The translations under genes were made by a program, and so were the position numbers. Of a DNA stretch of 32,709 nucleotides, positions 1-6,918 are shown piece after piece. Source of the stretch: Methyloversatilis sp. (GTDB lineage Bacteria; Pseudomonadota; Gammaproteobacteria; Burkholderiales; Rhodocyclaceae); contig NZ_JAUYRO010000115.1 of assembly GCF_030696805.1 (NCBI RefSeq), positions 1-32,709 on the forward strand. Reading direction: 5' to 3'. The notes beneath the pieces are model-generated. The model had not been told where the DNA came from and searched no databases. It saw only the letters and a list, made by a program, of their open reading frames with translations. Every line of letters begins with the position of its first letter. Within the stretch, counting starts at the first letter, position 1.

Positions 1-23
1 GGGGAGTGGCCGCGGAGGTTTCT

Positions 24-104
24 ACCCTCTCCCGCATCAGCGGGAGAGGGTGGCGCGAAGCGCCGGGTGAGGGCGAAGGCGATGGCGAAGGCGATGGCGT
101 GGCG
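24..104. repeat. Hairpins followed by a GGCGAA/GGCGAT tandem repeat
   Basis: Positions 24-35 and 40-51 form perfect 12-bp inverted arms around the loop ATCA. A second small hairpin (GGCGC-GAA-GCGCC) follows at 52-64. Then comes a GC-rich 12-bp unit, GGCGAAGGCGAT, repeated twice at about 71-94. Hairpins of the CTCTCCCGC type followed by 'gggtgaggg' are common dispersed intergenic repeats in high-GC proteobacteria. This one lies just past the stop codon of the J-domain gene on the minus strand and could help end its transcript, but there is no T-tract. Confidence 0.6.
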
Positions 105-119
105 GCGCGAACTGGCTGG

Positions 120-1220
120 TCAGAACGGCGTGTCGAACTCCGGATAGGCCCGGCGACGCATGCGGACTGTCTTCAGCCAGGCCTTCAGTTCCTTCGGGTC
201 GGTGGCGACTTCGATTTGCTGCTGCAATGCGGCGATCTGGCCCTGGCAGTTGCTCATGTCCTGCTGCAGCATCGGCAGCAGGTCCTGGGGATCGATGGCC
301 ACGAAGGGCGGCAGGCCGAAATCGATCATGAGCTGTTCCTCGATGGACAGGATTTCCATGTCCAGATCATCCAGTTGCCCTTTCAATATCTTGATGTAGT
401 GCTTGAGGCGCTCGGGAGCGATGGCGGCCAGGTGGTCCTGGTCGATATGTTCCAGTTCGAGTTGCAGTTCGAGCAGTTGCAGCAGGTTGCCATTTTCATA
501 GGCGGTGTTGGCCCGCTGCATCAGGGTTGTCTTGCGCGCCCGCTCCGCCGGATCGGGCTCCCGGTCAGGGTGCAGGGCGCTGGCAAGCTTGCGGAACACC
601 TCCCGGATGGACTGGCTCAACTGCTTTTCCTCGGCCTCCAGTCGGGCTTCACGCGCCTCTTCACGACGGCTCTTCTTGCGGCTTGAAGCGTCTTCTTGCT
701 GTGCCCGGAACCGGGCTTCCACCTGTTTGAGGATGTCTTCCCGCGAGCTCATGTCCACGTCGTCGCCCAGGTCCATGCCAAGCACGCTTTCCAGCATGGC
801 CTTCATGTCGTCCTGGCGCTCGGTTTCCTGCGCATCGAAATCGGACTGGCTGTGCTTGTTGAACAGCATCTTGATTTCGTCGTGATCCTTCTGCCCCAGC
901 ACGGCCTCGGCCAGTTCGACGATCAGGGCGGTCAGCTTGCTTTTTTCGCCCTTGGTCACACCCTTCTTTTCGTGAGCGGCATCGAAGGCCTGGGCGAGCT
1001 GGCTCTGAAGATCCAGACATTGCTCCTGCAGCGGCAACAGCTCGCTGGCGTACTTCTGCCTGAACACCGGCAGCGTCGCTTCCCAGTCACCCAGGCGGGC
1101 ACGGCGCGCTTCGATCTTCCTGATCAGGTTGTTGAAGGCTTTCTGGTCCCTGGTCAGCGGAACGGTGACGCGGGGTTCGATGTAGATGGGCAGGACGGGT
1201 TGATCGTTGAAAAGTGGCAT
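120..1220 (-). CDS. J-domain (DnaJ-like) protein
   Basis: This 366-residue protein is rich in charged and Gln residues and has long predicted coiled-coil stretches. A J-domain-like segment lies at about residues 200-255: a helix with REVFRKLASALHPDR, holding the diagnostic HPD tripeptide at 217-219, followed by a second helix with RANTAYENGNLLQL. The HPD loop is what J proteins use to stimulate ATP hydrolysis by DnaK/Hsp70. The N- and C-terminal parts have no Gly/Phe or zinc-finger region, so it is not DnaJ itself but one of the class III J proteins with unknown clients. The ATG at 1218-1220 opens the frame and nothing longer is available. It is transcribed away from tdm, from which it is separated by a repeat-filled spacer. 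Confidence 0.8.
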   Translation of the reverse strand: MPLFNDQPVLPIYIEPRVTVPLTRDQKAFNNLIRKIEARRARLGDWEATLPVFRQKYASELLPLQEQCLDLQSQLAQAFDAAHEKKGVTKGEKSKLTALIVELAEAVLGQKDHDEIKMLFNKHSQSDFDAQETERQDDMKAMLESVLGMDLGDDVDMSSREDILKQVEARFRAQQEDASSRKKSRREEAREARLEAEEKQLSQSIREVFRKLASALHPDREPDPAERARKTTLMQRANTAYENGNLLQLLELQLELEHIDQDHLAAIAPERLKHYIKILKGQLDDLDMEILSIEEQLMIDFGLPPFVAIDPQDLLPMLQQDMSNCQGQIAALQQQIEVATDPKELKAWLKTVRMRRRAYPEFDTPF

Positions 1221-1315
1221 GACAGTCGTAGATTGTCGCAGGCGGAAGTCGGGCGGCGAAGGTCTGAACAGAAAACCTTGCGAAGTTTAGCCTGCCCGGG
1301 TACCGTCTCCGCAAG

Positions 1316-1537
1316 GTAGGAGCGGGCCCTGCCCGCGATAGGGCGGTTGATCGGGCGATGGCGCGTGTTTCGAGGCCGTGATCGCCTGCAGGGGCGTAGC
1401 GGGGGTTTCGGCGAGCACGGCTCGCCGCCCGCAAAGCCGGCTGGCCATGCAGGGCCAGCCGTGGATAGGCTCCTACGAAAACCCGCACACCCCGACCCTC
1501 CACGACGTTTTTCGCAGGAGCGGGCCCTGCCCGCGAT
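1316..1537 (+). repeat. Composite REP-like element, copy A
   Basis: This is about 222 bp of structured non-coding DNA between the J-domain gene and the 3' end of tdm. It begins and ends with the same REP-type unit (AGGAGCGGGCCCTGCCCGCG, at about 1319-1338 and 1516-1535), itself a near-palindrome. Between the units are the block GGGGGTTTCGGCGAGCACGG and a hairpin, GGCTGGCC-atgca-GGGCCAGCC, at about 1438-1460. A second copy with the same order of parts lies at 5572-5781 in the opposite orientation. No ORF in it looks like a protein. Confidence 0.8.
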
Positions 1538-1561
1538 GGGGCGGTGGATCGGACTGCGTCT

Positions 1562-3844
1562 TCAGGCGCGAACCCGTGACTTTTCCGGGTCGTAGTGCGA
1601 GAAACGTACCTGCCTGGCGCCGATGCGTTTCTGGTGACCGTCGAGCTTGCCGATTTCGACCGTGGCGCCGGGTTCGACGGCCGACACGTCGAGTCGCGCC
1701 AGCGCGATCGTCTTGCCGAGGATGGGCGAACGGGTCGTGCTGGTGATCTGGCCGATCTGTGCGCGACCGTTGTAGATCGGGTCGCCGTGCGCCACCAGCT
1801 CGCTGCCGTCGATGTCCAGCCCGACCATGACGCGGGCCGGGTGGGCCTTGCGGCGTTCGAGCGCGGCCTTGCCGACGTAGTCGTCCTCCTTGTCGGCCGC
1901 CACGGCAAAGCCGATGCCGGCTTCGAACGGATCGGTCTGGTCGCAGAAATCGTACTCGGCGAACATCAGCCCGGCTTCGATGCGCAGCATGTCGAGCGCG
2001 GCCAGACCCATCGGCGCGATGCCGTAGGGCTCGCCGGCGCGGGCCACCGCGTCCCACACCTGCACGGCGTGCTTCGGATGGCACCACACCTCGTAGCCCA
2101 GTTCGCCGGTGTAGCCGGTGCGCGACACGACGACCGGGCAGCCGTCGATCTTGCCGACCGAGAAGCGGAACCACTTCAGTTCGTCCATCGATGCCTGCGC
2201 CGGCGGCGTGACCACGATGTCGCGCAGGATGTCGCGCGACTTCGGCCCCTGCACCGACAGGTTGTGCAACTGGTCGGTGGATGAACGCACCCAGGCGCGC
2301 AGGCCGTGCTGCGCCGCCAGTTCGCGCAGCCACACGCCGCACCAGTCGTCGCCGCACACCAGGCGGAAGTTGTTCTGCGCCAGGCGGAACACGGTGCAGT
2401 CGTCGATCATGCCGCCGTGTTCATGGCACAGCGCGGCATAGACGATCTGACCGACTGCCAGCTTGCGGATGTTGCGCGTGGTGGCGCGCTGCAGCAGCGC
2501 TTCGGCGTCCGGGCCGGTGATTTCGAACTTGCGCAGCGCCGACAGATCGATCATCGCGGCGCGCTCGCGACAGGCCCAGTATTCGTCGATCGGGCCGTTG
2601 GCAGCGAACGAAGTCTGCAGCCAGAAGCCGCGGTACTCGACCATGTTGCGGGTGAGCGCGGACGTGCGGGCGTGGAAGCCGGATTCGCGCGTCAGTCTGG
2701 GGGTGGCGTCGGGCGTCATGCGGTGTGCGATCCCTTTGGAAAAGTTGTTCGAGGCGTCATACACCCGCACGTGGATGTCGGTCGGATACCAGCCATTGGC
2801 CGGATCGATGTCATCGGGGCAGGACGACGAGGCGCAGACCAGATCGGTCAGCGCGCGCATCAGCACGTAATCGCCGGCACGCGACCACGGCTCGTCGAGA
2901 CCGATGCTGTCGTCGTGATTGACGATGGTGTTGTAGAAGAAGTTGATCGCCGGCCAGCCGGCCCGGCGCGCCACGCCCAGCGGTTCGAGCGCGTTGTTGA
3001 AGTTGTCGCTGCAGTTGGCGTGACCGGGATAGCCCATGTCGTCGTAGTACTTGGCGCTGCAGGCGAGCATGAAGGTGTCGTGCCGGCCCACGGTATCGCG
3101 CACCACTTCGACCAGTGCCACCTGCCGCTCGTCGTAATACTTCGACAGCAGGCCGGGCCCCGGACTGGCGGTGCCGGTCAGCGTGCGCGTGGTGGTCGGA
3201 TCAAGGTCGTATTCCTGACCGCGCGCCAGCGCAGCCGCGTCGAAGGCGAGGAAGTCGGAGCACTGCCGGCCATCGACGTCGATCACCTGGATGTAGTCGC
3301 CCGCCTTCACGCGGTAGGCGTGCGCCGTGCCGGCTGCGACCCGCAGGTCGAGCACCGGTTCGGCCAGCGGCGGCGGCGCCTGACCGCTGAGCGGCTCGGC
3401 GCGGACGATGTCGGCGATCAGTTCGGTCGGCGCGTCCTGCGCGTCGGGCGCCATGTCGGTACCCGGCGCGTGCAGCAGGCAGCGCACGGCGCCCGGTGCG
3501 CTGAAGTCGCAGCGCGCGCCGGGCAGGCTGTCGGCGCCGAACAGGCGGGCGCGCAGCAGGCGCCAGCCGGCGGGCGCGCCGTGCATCAGCGCAGCGGCCG
3601 GTGTGTCGGCGGTATCGACCGCGTCGAGTGCCATGCCCGGCAGCATGGCGGCCGCGAGGCCGGCCGGCCCGGCGAGGTAGAAATCACCCGGCTGCAGGCC
3701 TTCCGGGTCGATCAGCGTAACCCGGTCGCCGGCTGCCAGATCGAACGCGACCGCTGCACCGCCGGACGCGACAAGACGGACGTGCGCCGGACGCGGACGG
3801 GCGGCGATCGACGGGTTGAAAGAAGGTTCGACTATCGTGTTCAT
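1562..3844 (-). CDS. tdm: DUF1989-GcvT fusion, probable trimethylamine-N-oxide demethylase
   Basis: This 760-residue protein has two halves. Residues about 20-385 are of the DUF1989 (urea-carboxylase-associated) type. They carry the family's conserved cysteines in HANCSDNFNNAL (Cys278) and VCASSSCPDD (Cys337, Cys342), the probable zinc site. Residues about 395-755 form a tetrahydrofolate-binding GcvT/aminomethyltransferase-type domain (SRTGYTGELGYEVWC, LRIEAGL, GQITSTTRSP). This architecture and length match the known Tdm enzymes, in which the zinc domain splits TMAO to dimethylamine and formaldehyde and the GcvT-like domain traps the formaldehyde on THF. It lies 112 bp downstream of tmm on the same strand, which makes and supplies the substrate. 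No strong ribosome-binding site precedes the ATG at 3842-3844. Related DUF1989-GcvT proteins of other specificity exist, so the substrate call rests partly on the neighbour. Confidence 0.85.
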   Translation of the reverse strand: MNTIVEPSFNPSIAARPRPAHVRLVASGGAAVAFDLAAGDRVTLIDPEGLQPGDFYLAGPAGLAAAMLPGMALDAVDTADTPAAALMHGAPAGWRLLRARLFGADSLPGARCDFSAPGAVRCLLHAPGTDMAPDAQDAPTELIADIVRAEPLSGQAPPPLAEPVLDLRVAAGTAHAYRVKAGDYIQVIDVDGRQCSDFLAFDAAALARGQEYDLDPTTTRTLTGTASPGPGLLSKYYDERQVALVEVVRDTVGRHDTFMLACSAKYYDDMGYPGHANCSDNFNNALEPLGVARRAGWPAINFFYNTIVNHDDSIGLDEPWSRAGDYVLMRALTDLVCASSSCPDDIDPANGWYPTDIHVRVYDASNNFSKGIAHRMTPDATPRLTRESGFHARTSALTRNMVEYRGFWLQTSFAANGPIDEYWACRERAAMIDLSALRKFEITGPDAEALLQRATTRNIRKLAVGQIVYAALCHEHGGMIDDCTVFRLAQNNFRLVCGDDWCGVWLRELAAQHGLRAWVRSSTDQLHNLSVQGPKSRDILRDIVVTPPAQASMDELKWFRFSVGKIDGCPVVVSRTGYTGELGYEVWCHPKHAVQVWDAVARAGEPYGIAPMGLAALDMLRIEAGLMFAEYDFCDQTDPFEAGIGFAVAADKEDDYVGKAALERRKAHPARVMVGLDIDGSELVAHGDPIYNGRAQIGQITSTTRSPILGKTIALARLDVSAVEPGATVEIGKLDGHQKRIGARQVRFSHYDPEKSRVRA

Positions 3845-3956
3845 CAGATGCGGTCACCCGCAGTCCGGCGCCGTGCTGCAGGGGCGCGACGGACCGCAAC
3901 GGGGTTCATCGGATGCGGGCTCATCTGCGTTGATGCCGCCCGCACGCTGCAGCAGG

Positions 3957-5318
3957 TCAGGCGTGTTCCTGGTCGGCCGGTTCGTTCAGGTAGGCCTCGA
4001 GCGAATCATCGAGCGCTTCAAGCCACGTCGTATGGTGCGGCGTCGCCATGGTGCCGGTCATCAGGGAAGCGTAGCACTTGTTCCGGTAGCCCATGATGTC
4101 CTCGTACTTGTCGTTCTTCCACTCGAGGAAGGTCTTGTTGACCGCCGCGATATCGAAGCTCGGGTAGTCGGTGGCTTCGATCAGCTGGCCGATGTACTTG
4201 CCCTGGAACTCGAACATTTCCTGCGCCGTTTCCAGCGTCAGTTCCTCTTCGCGCCAGGCCATGTCTTCGGCATGCATGGCTTCCGGCGACGGCAGCGGGA
4301 TGCGGCCGAGCATGACGTCGCGTGCGTACCAGGCCTGGGCGTCGAACATGTTGAAGCTGTACCACTGGTCCTGCATGCCGAGATAGATCAGCGCCGGATT
4401 CTCTTCCCAGAACACGCCCTTGTAGAGGTTCAGCGGCCACAGGCGGTTGTCGGTCTTCAGCCGCAGCTCTTCCGGCAGGAAGGGGAAGTGGTGCTTGTAG
4501 CCGGTGCACAGGATGACCGCGTCGATGTGCTTGCTGCTGCCGTCGGCGAAATGCGCCATGTGGCCGTCGACGCGCAGCAACTGCGGCTTCTCGTCCCAGT
4601 TTTCGGGCCACTTGTAGCCCATCGGATTGGTGCGGTAACAGCTGGTGATGGAGCGCGCGCCGTACTTGTAGCACTGCGAGCCGATGTCCTCGGCCGAGTA
4701 GCTGGCGCCGATGATGAGCACGTCCTTGCCCTTGAATTCGAGCGCGTCGCGGAAGTCATGCGCATGCAGCACGCGGCCGCCGAAGGTTTCGAAGCCCGGA
4801 AAATACGGCACGTTGGGGGTCGAGAAGTGGCCGCTGGCCACCACCACGAAGTCGAAGGTTTCGGAGTAGGTGAGATCCTGCTCGTAGTTGTGCACGGTGA
4901 CCGTGAACAGCCGGGTCGCGTCGTCCCAGGTCACGTTGCGCACCGAGGTGTTGAAGCGGATGTGCTTGCGCACGCCGGCCTTCTCGACACGGCCCTTGAT
5001 GTAGTCCCACAGCACTTCGCGCGGCGGGTAGGAACCCATCGGACGGCCGAAGTGCTCGTCGAACGTGTAGTCGGCGAACTCCAGACATTCCTTCGGGCCG
5101 TTCGACCACAGATAGCGGTACATGCTGCCGTGCACCGGCTCGCCGTGCTCGTCCAGCCCGGTGCGCCAGGTGTAGTTCCACATGCCACCCCAGTCCGACT
5201 GCTTCTCGAAACACACCAGTTCGGGAATGTCTGCGCCCTTGGCCGCAGCAGACTGGAAGGCACGCAGCTGGGCCAGCCCGCTGGGGCCGGCACCGATGAT
5301 GGCAACACGCTTTTTCAT
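3957..5318 (-). CDS. tmm: Flavin-containing monooxygenase, probable trimethylamine monooxygenase
   Basis: This 453-residue protein has the full class B flavin monooxygenase signature. The FAD-binding GAGPSG is at residues 9-14. The FMO fingerprint FxGxxxHxxxF appears as [11 protein letters not shown] at 179-189. A second nucleotide-binding motif, [10 protein letters not shown], follows at about 202-211 for NADPH, and there is a late [10 protein letters not shown] segment. The length fits bacterial Tmm (about 450 residues), which uses NADPH and O2 to make TMAO from trimethylamine in the cytoplasm. The ATG is preceded by an AAGAGGAA ribosome-binding site about 8 nt upstream. Adjacency to tdm, the enzyme for the next step, strongly supports Tmm over a sulfide- or indole-oxidising FMO. 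The probable promoter and operator lie at 5447-5486. Confidence 0.88.
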   Translation of the reverse strand: MKKRVAIIGAGPSGLAQLRAFQSAAAKGADIPELVCFEKQSDWGGMWNYTWRTGLDEHGEPVHGSMYRYLWSNGPKECLEFADYTFDEHFGRPMGSYPPREVLWDYIKGRVEKAGVRKHIRFNTSVRNVTWDDATRLFTVTVHNYEQDLTYSETFDFVVVASGHFSTPNVPYFPGFETFGGRVLHAHDFRDALEFKGKDVLIIGASYSAEDIGSQCYKYGARSITSCYRTNPMGYKWPENWDEKPQLLRVDGHMAHFADGSSKHIDAVILCTGYKHHFPFLPEELRLKTDNRLWPLNLYKGVFWEENPALIYLGMQDQWYSFNMFDAQAWYARDVMLGRIPLPSPEAMHAEDMAWREEELTLETAQEMFEFQGKYIGQLIEATDYPSFDIAAVNKTFLEWKNDKYEDIMGYRNKCYASLMTGTMATPHHTTWLEALDDSLEAYLNEPADQEHA

Positions 5319-5446
5319 GCTGTGGATTCCTCTTGTCAGTTCCGTTCGGGATACGGCTGCGACGGCGCCGCATGCGCCAGGTCGCCCGCCGGACGCCCGG
5401 CATCGCGCCGTACGTCAGGTGCAGCGAATGATGCGAAGCGCGACCG

Positions 5447-5486
5447 GTGCGGACAATTCTCAAGAGGAGTTACCCATTAGGGGGTA
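5447..5486 (-). promoter_or_regulatory. tmm-side promoter block with NarL-like 7-2-7 dyad
   Basis: On the plus strand TACCCATTAGGGGGTA spans 5471-5486. Read as heptamers this is TACCCAT, a TA spacer, then an inverted TACCCCC. The NarL heptamer consensus is TACYYMT, and NarL binds paired sites in a 7-2-7 arrangement. The first half fits fully; the second differs at one position. Eight nt nearer tmm is the 16-mer GTGCGGACAATTCTCA (5447-5462). The whole 40-nt block recurs in inverted orientation at 5825-5864 in front of the porin gene. It ends about 130 bp upstream of the tmm ATG. Which part is core promoter and which is operator cannot be settled by eye. Confidence 0.6.
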
Positions 5487-5571
5487 GGCGCCGGCACACA
5501 GCTCCATTGAGCTGTGCCGCGGAGGCGAATGGGCGCGCGAACCCGGCTGACGTTGCGTGATCAACGCGCCC

Positions 5572-5781
5572 ATCGCGGACAGGGTCCGCTCCTGCGAAGG
5601 GCCACACCGTCGCGGTTTTCGTAGGAGCCATCCCACGGTCGGCCCTGCATGGCCGACCGGCTCCACGGGCGGCGAGCCGTGCTCGCCGAAACCCCCGCTC
5701 CGCCCCCGCAGGCGATCCCCGTCTTCGAACACGTGATGGCGCATGAGCAACGCGCGCATCGCGGACAGGGTCCGCTCCTAC
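5572..5781 (-). repeat. Composite REP-like element, copy B (inverted relative to copy A)
   Basis: Read on the minus strand, this 210-bp stretch has the same order of parts as 1316-1537. There is a REP unit at each end (AGGAGCGGACCCTGTCCGCG type), the GGGGGTTTCGGCGAGCACGG block, and a central hairpin (GGTCGGCC-atgca-GGGCCGACC) with compensating base changes relative to copy A. It lies in the divergent region, between the two mirrored promoter blocks. Small ORFs in it are not credible genes. Confidence 0.8.
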
Positions 5782-5824
5782 GGCGGGCGAGCGGCGTCGG
5801 GAGTCTCTTGCTGCCGTCGTGCCT

Positions 5825-5864
5825 TACCCATTAGTGGGTAATCCCTTGTGAGAATTGTTCGCAC
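5825..5864 (+). promoter_or_regulatory. Porin-side promoter block with NarL-like 7-2-7 dyad
   Basis: TACCCATTAGTGGGTA at 5825-5840 is a near-perfect dyad (TTACCCA arms around TTAG) and reads as two NarL-type heptamers, TACCCAT and inverted TACCCAC, 2 bp apart. After exactly 8 nt comes TGAGAATTGTTCGCAC (5849-5864), which matches the tmm-side 16-mer at 15 of 16 positions on the opposite strand. That second element is itself a partial dyad (GTGAGAA-ttg-TTCGCAC). The block ends about 210 bp before the porin ATG, leaving a long leader (5865-6075) in which no gene or clear structure was seen. Confidence 0.6.
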
Positions 5865-6075
5865 GGCAGCGACGTTTCAATAATCGGTCCCACATCGAGA
5901 CCTCCGGACGCACTGGCGCGACCGGAGCGTTACCCCGCAGTGCACTCATTCCCGAGCATCAACGCATGGCCGCCGGCTTCCTGGCTGGCTGCCGTGACGC
6001 AAAACAGGCGGACGGCGTTGGGCCCGTCATCCGTCGTACAGATCGCCCGACAACCGTGGATCACAGGAGAGCACC

Positions 6076-6867
6076 ATGCATGAACGTATTCGTCACAAGA
6101 CCCTGAGCGCGCTGCTGCTGGGCCTGCTCGTCGCTCCGCTCGCCGCACAGGCGGAAGAGGCGCCGGCACCGTCGTACACGATCAGCGCCAACGTGGGCCT
6201 GTTCTCGCAGTACATCTTCCGCGGCATCAGCTACACGCAGGAAAAGCCGGCCGTACAGGGTGGCTTCGATCTGGCGCACGAAAGCGGGCTCTACCTCGGT
6301 GTTTGGGGGACCAATGTCAGCGATCTGGCGCTGTCGAACGCCACCGGCGAGATCGACGTGTATGGCGGCTATGCGAAGACGGTGGGCGACTTCCTGTTCG
6401 ACGTCGGCTTCCTGCAGTTCATCTTTCCGGGCGGCAAGTACGATCCGTCCGGTGAAAGCCTGAACACGCTGGAACTCAATGCCGCGGTGACCTGGAAGTT
6501 CATCCAGCTGAAATACTCCTACGCGGTGACCGATTACTTCGGGTTCAGCACGAAGGCGTTCGGCGCCGATTCGGACGGTTCGGACTATCTGGAAGCGAAC
6601 GCGAACTACGAGTTCATGGCGGGCTGGATCGCCAATCTGCACGTTGGTCACCAGAAGGTGAAGAATTATGACGACTACGACTTCACCGACTGGAAGGTCG
6701 GCATCACGAAGAACTTCGACGGTGGCTGGCAGGCAGCTGTGGCCTATGTCGACACCAATGCGGACAGTAACTTCTACACCATCTGCGACAACGTCGGCGG
6801 CGCGGCAACGCGCTGCAAGGACACCGGCGACAGCAAGTGGCTGCTGTACGTCAAGCGCACGTTCTGA
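6076..6867 (+). CDS. TorF-family putative outer-membrane porin
   Basis: This 263-residue protein begins with a clear signal peptide (hydrophobic SALLLGLLVAPLAAQA, cleavage probably after AQA at about residue 26). The mature part starts SYTISANVGLFSQYIFRGISYTQ, the hallmark of the conserved TorF/TIGR02001 family. It has alternating aromatic and polar beta-strand patterns, many Gly/Tyr/Asn residues, and a C-terminal Phe (YVKRTF) as in outer-membrane beta-barrels. AGGAGA at 6065-6070 places the ATG at 6076. It is followed 51 bp later by a permease gene, with a hairpin in between. The position beside tmm-tdm suggests outer-membrane passage of a small amine or N-oxide; that role is an inference. 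Confidence 0.8.
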   Translation: MHERIRHKTLSALLLGLLVAPLAAQAEEAPAPSYTISANVGLFSQYIFRGISYTQEKPAVQGGFDLAHESGLYLGVWGTNVSDLALSNATGEIDVYGGYAKTVGDFLFDVGFLQFIFPGGKYDPSGESLNTLELNAAVTWKFIQLKYSYAVTDYFGFSTKAFGADSDGSDYLEANANYEFMAGWIANLHVGHQKVKNYDDYDFTDWKVGITKNFDGGWQAAVAYVDTNADSNFYTICDNVGGAATRCKDTGDSKWLLYVKRTF

Positions 6868-6873
6868 TGACCG

Positions 6874-6899
6874 AAGGGCTGCCGCGACGCAGCCCTTTT
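6874..6899 (+). terminator. Hairpin with short T-run between porin and permease
   Basis: AAGGGCTGC (6874-6882) pairs perfectly with GCAGCCCTT (6889-6897) around a 6-nt loop, ending in a TTTT run (6896-6899). It could be a partial terminator that makes the porin more abundant than the permease, or a 3'-end stabiliser. The T-run is short. Confidence 0.6.
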
Positions 6900-6918
6900 C
6901 GCATAAAGGGGATATGAC

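Noticed and set aside
2306-4096. 596-residue open frame on the plus strand
   Set aside because: Antisense of tdm; no family motif.
3816-5480. 554-residue open frame on the plus strand
   Set aside because: It is the antisense of tmm, which has clear FAD, FMO and NADPH motifs; long shadow frames are expected in DNA this GC-rich.
5855-6106. 83-residue frame in the porin leader
   Set aside because: It runs out of frame into the porin start, has no ribosome-binding site and looks like non-coding leader.
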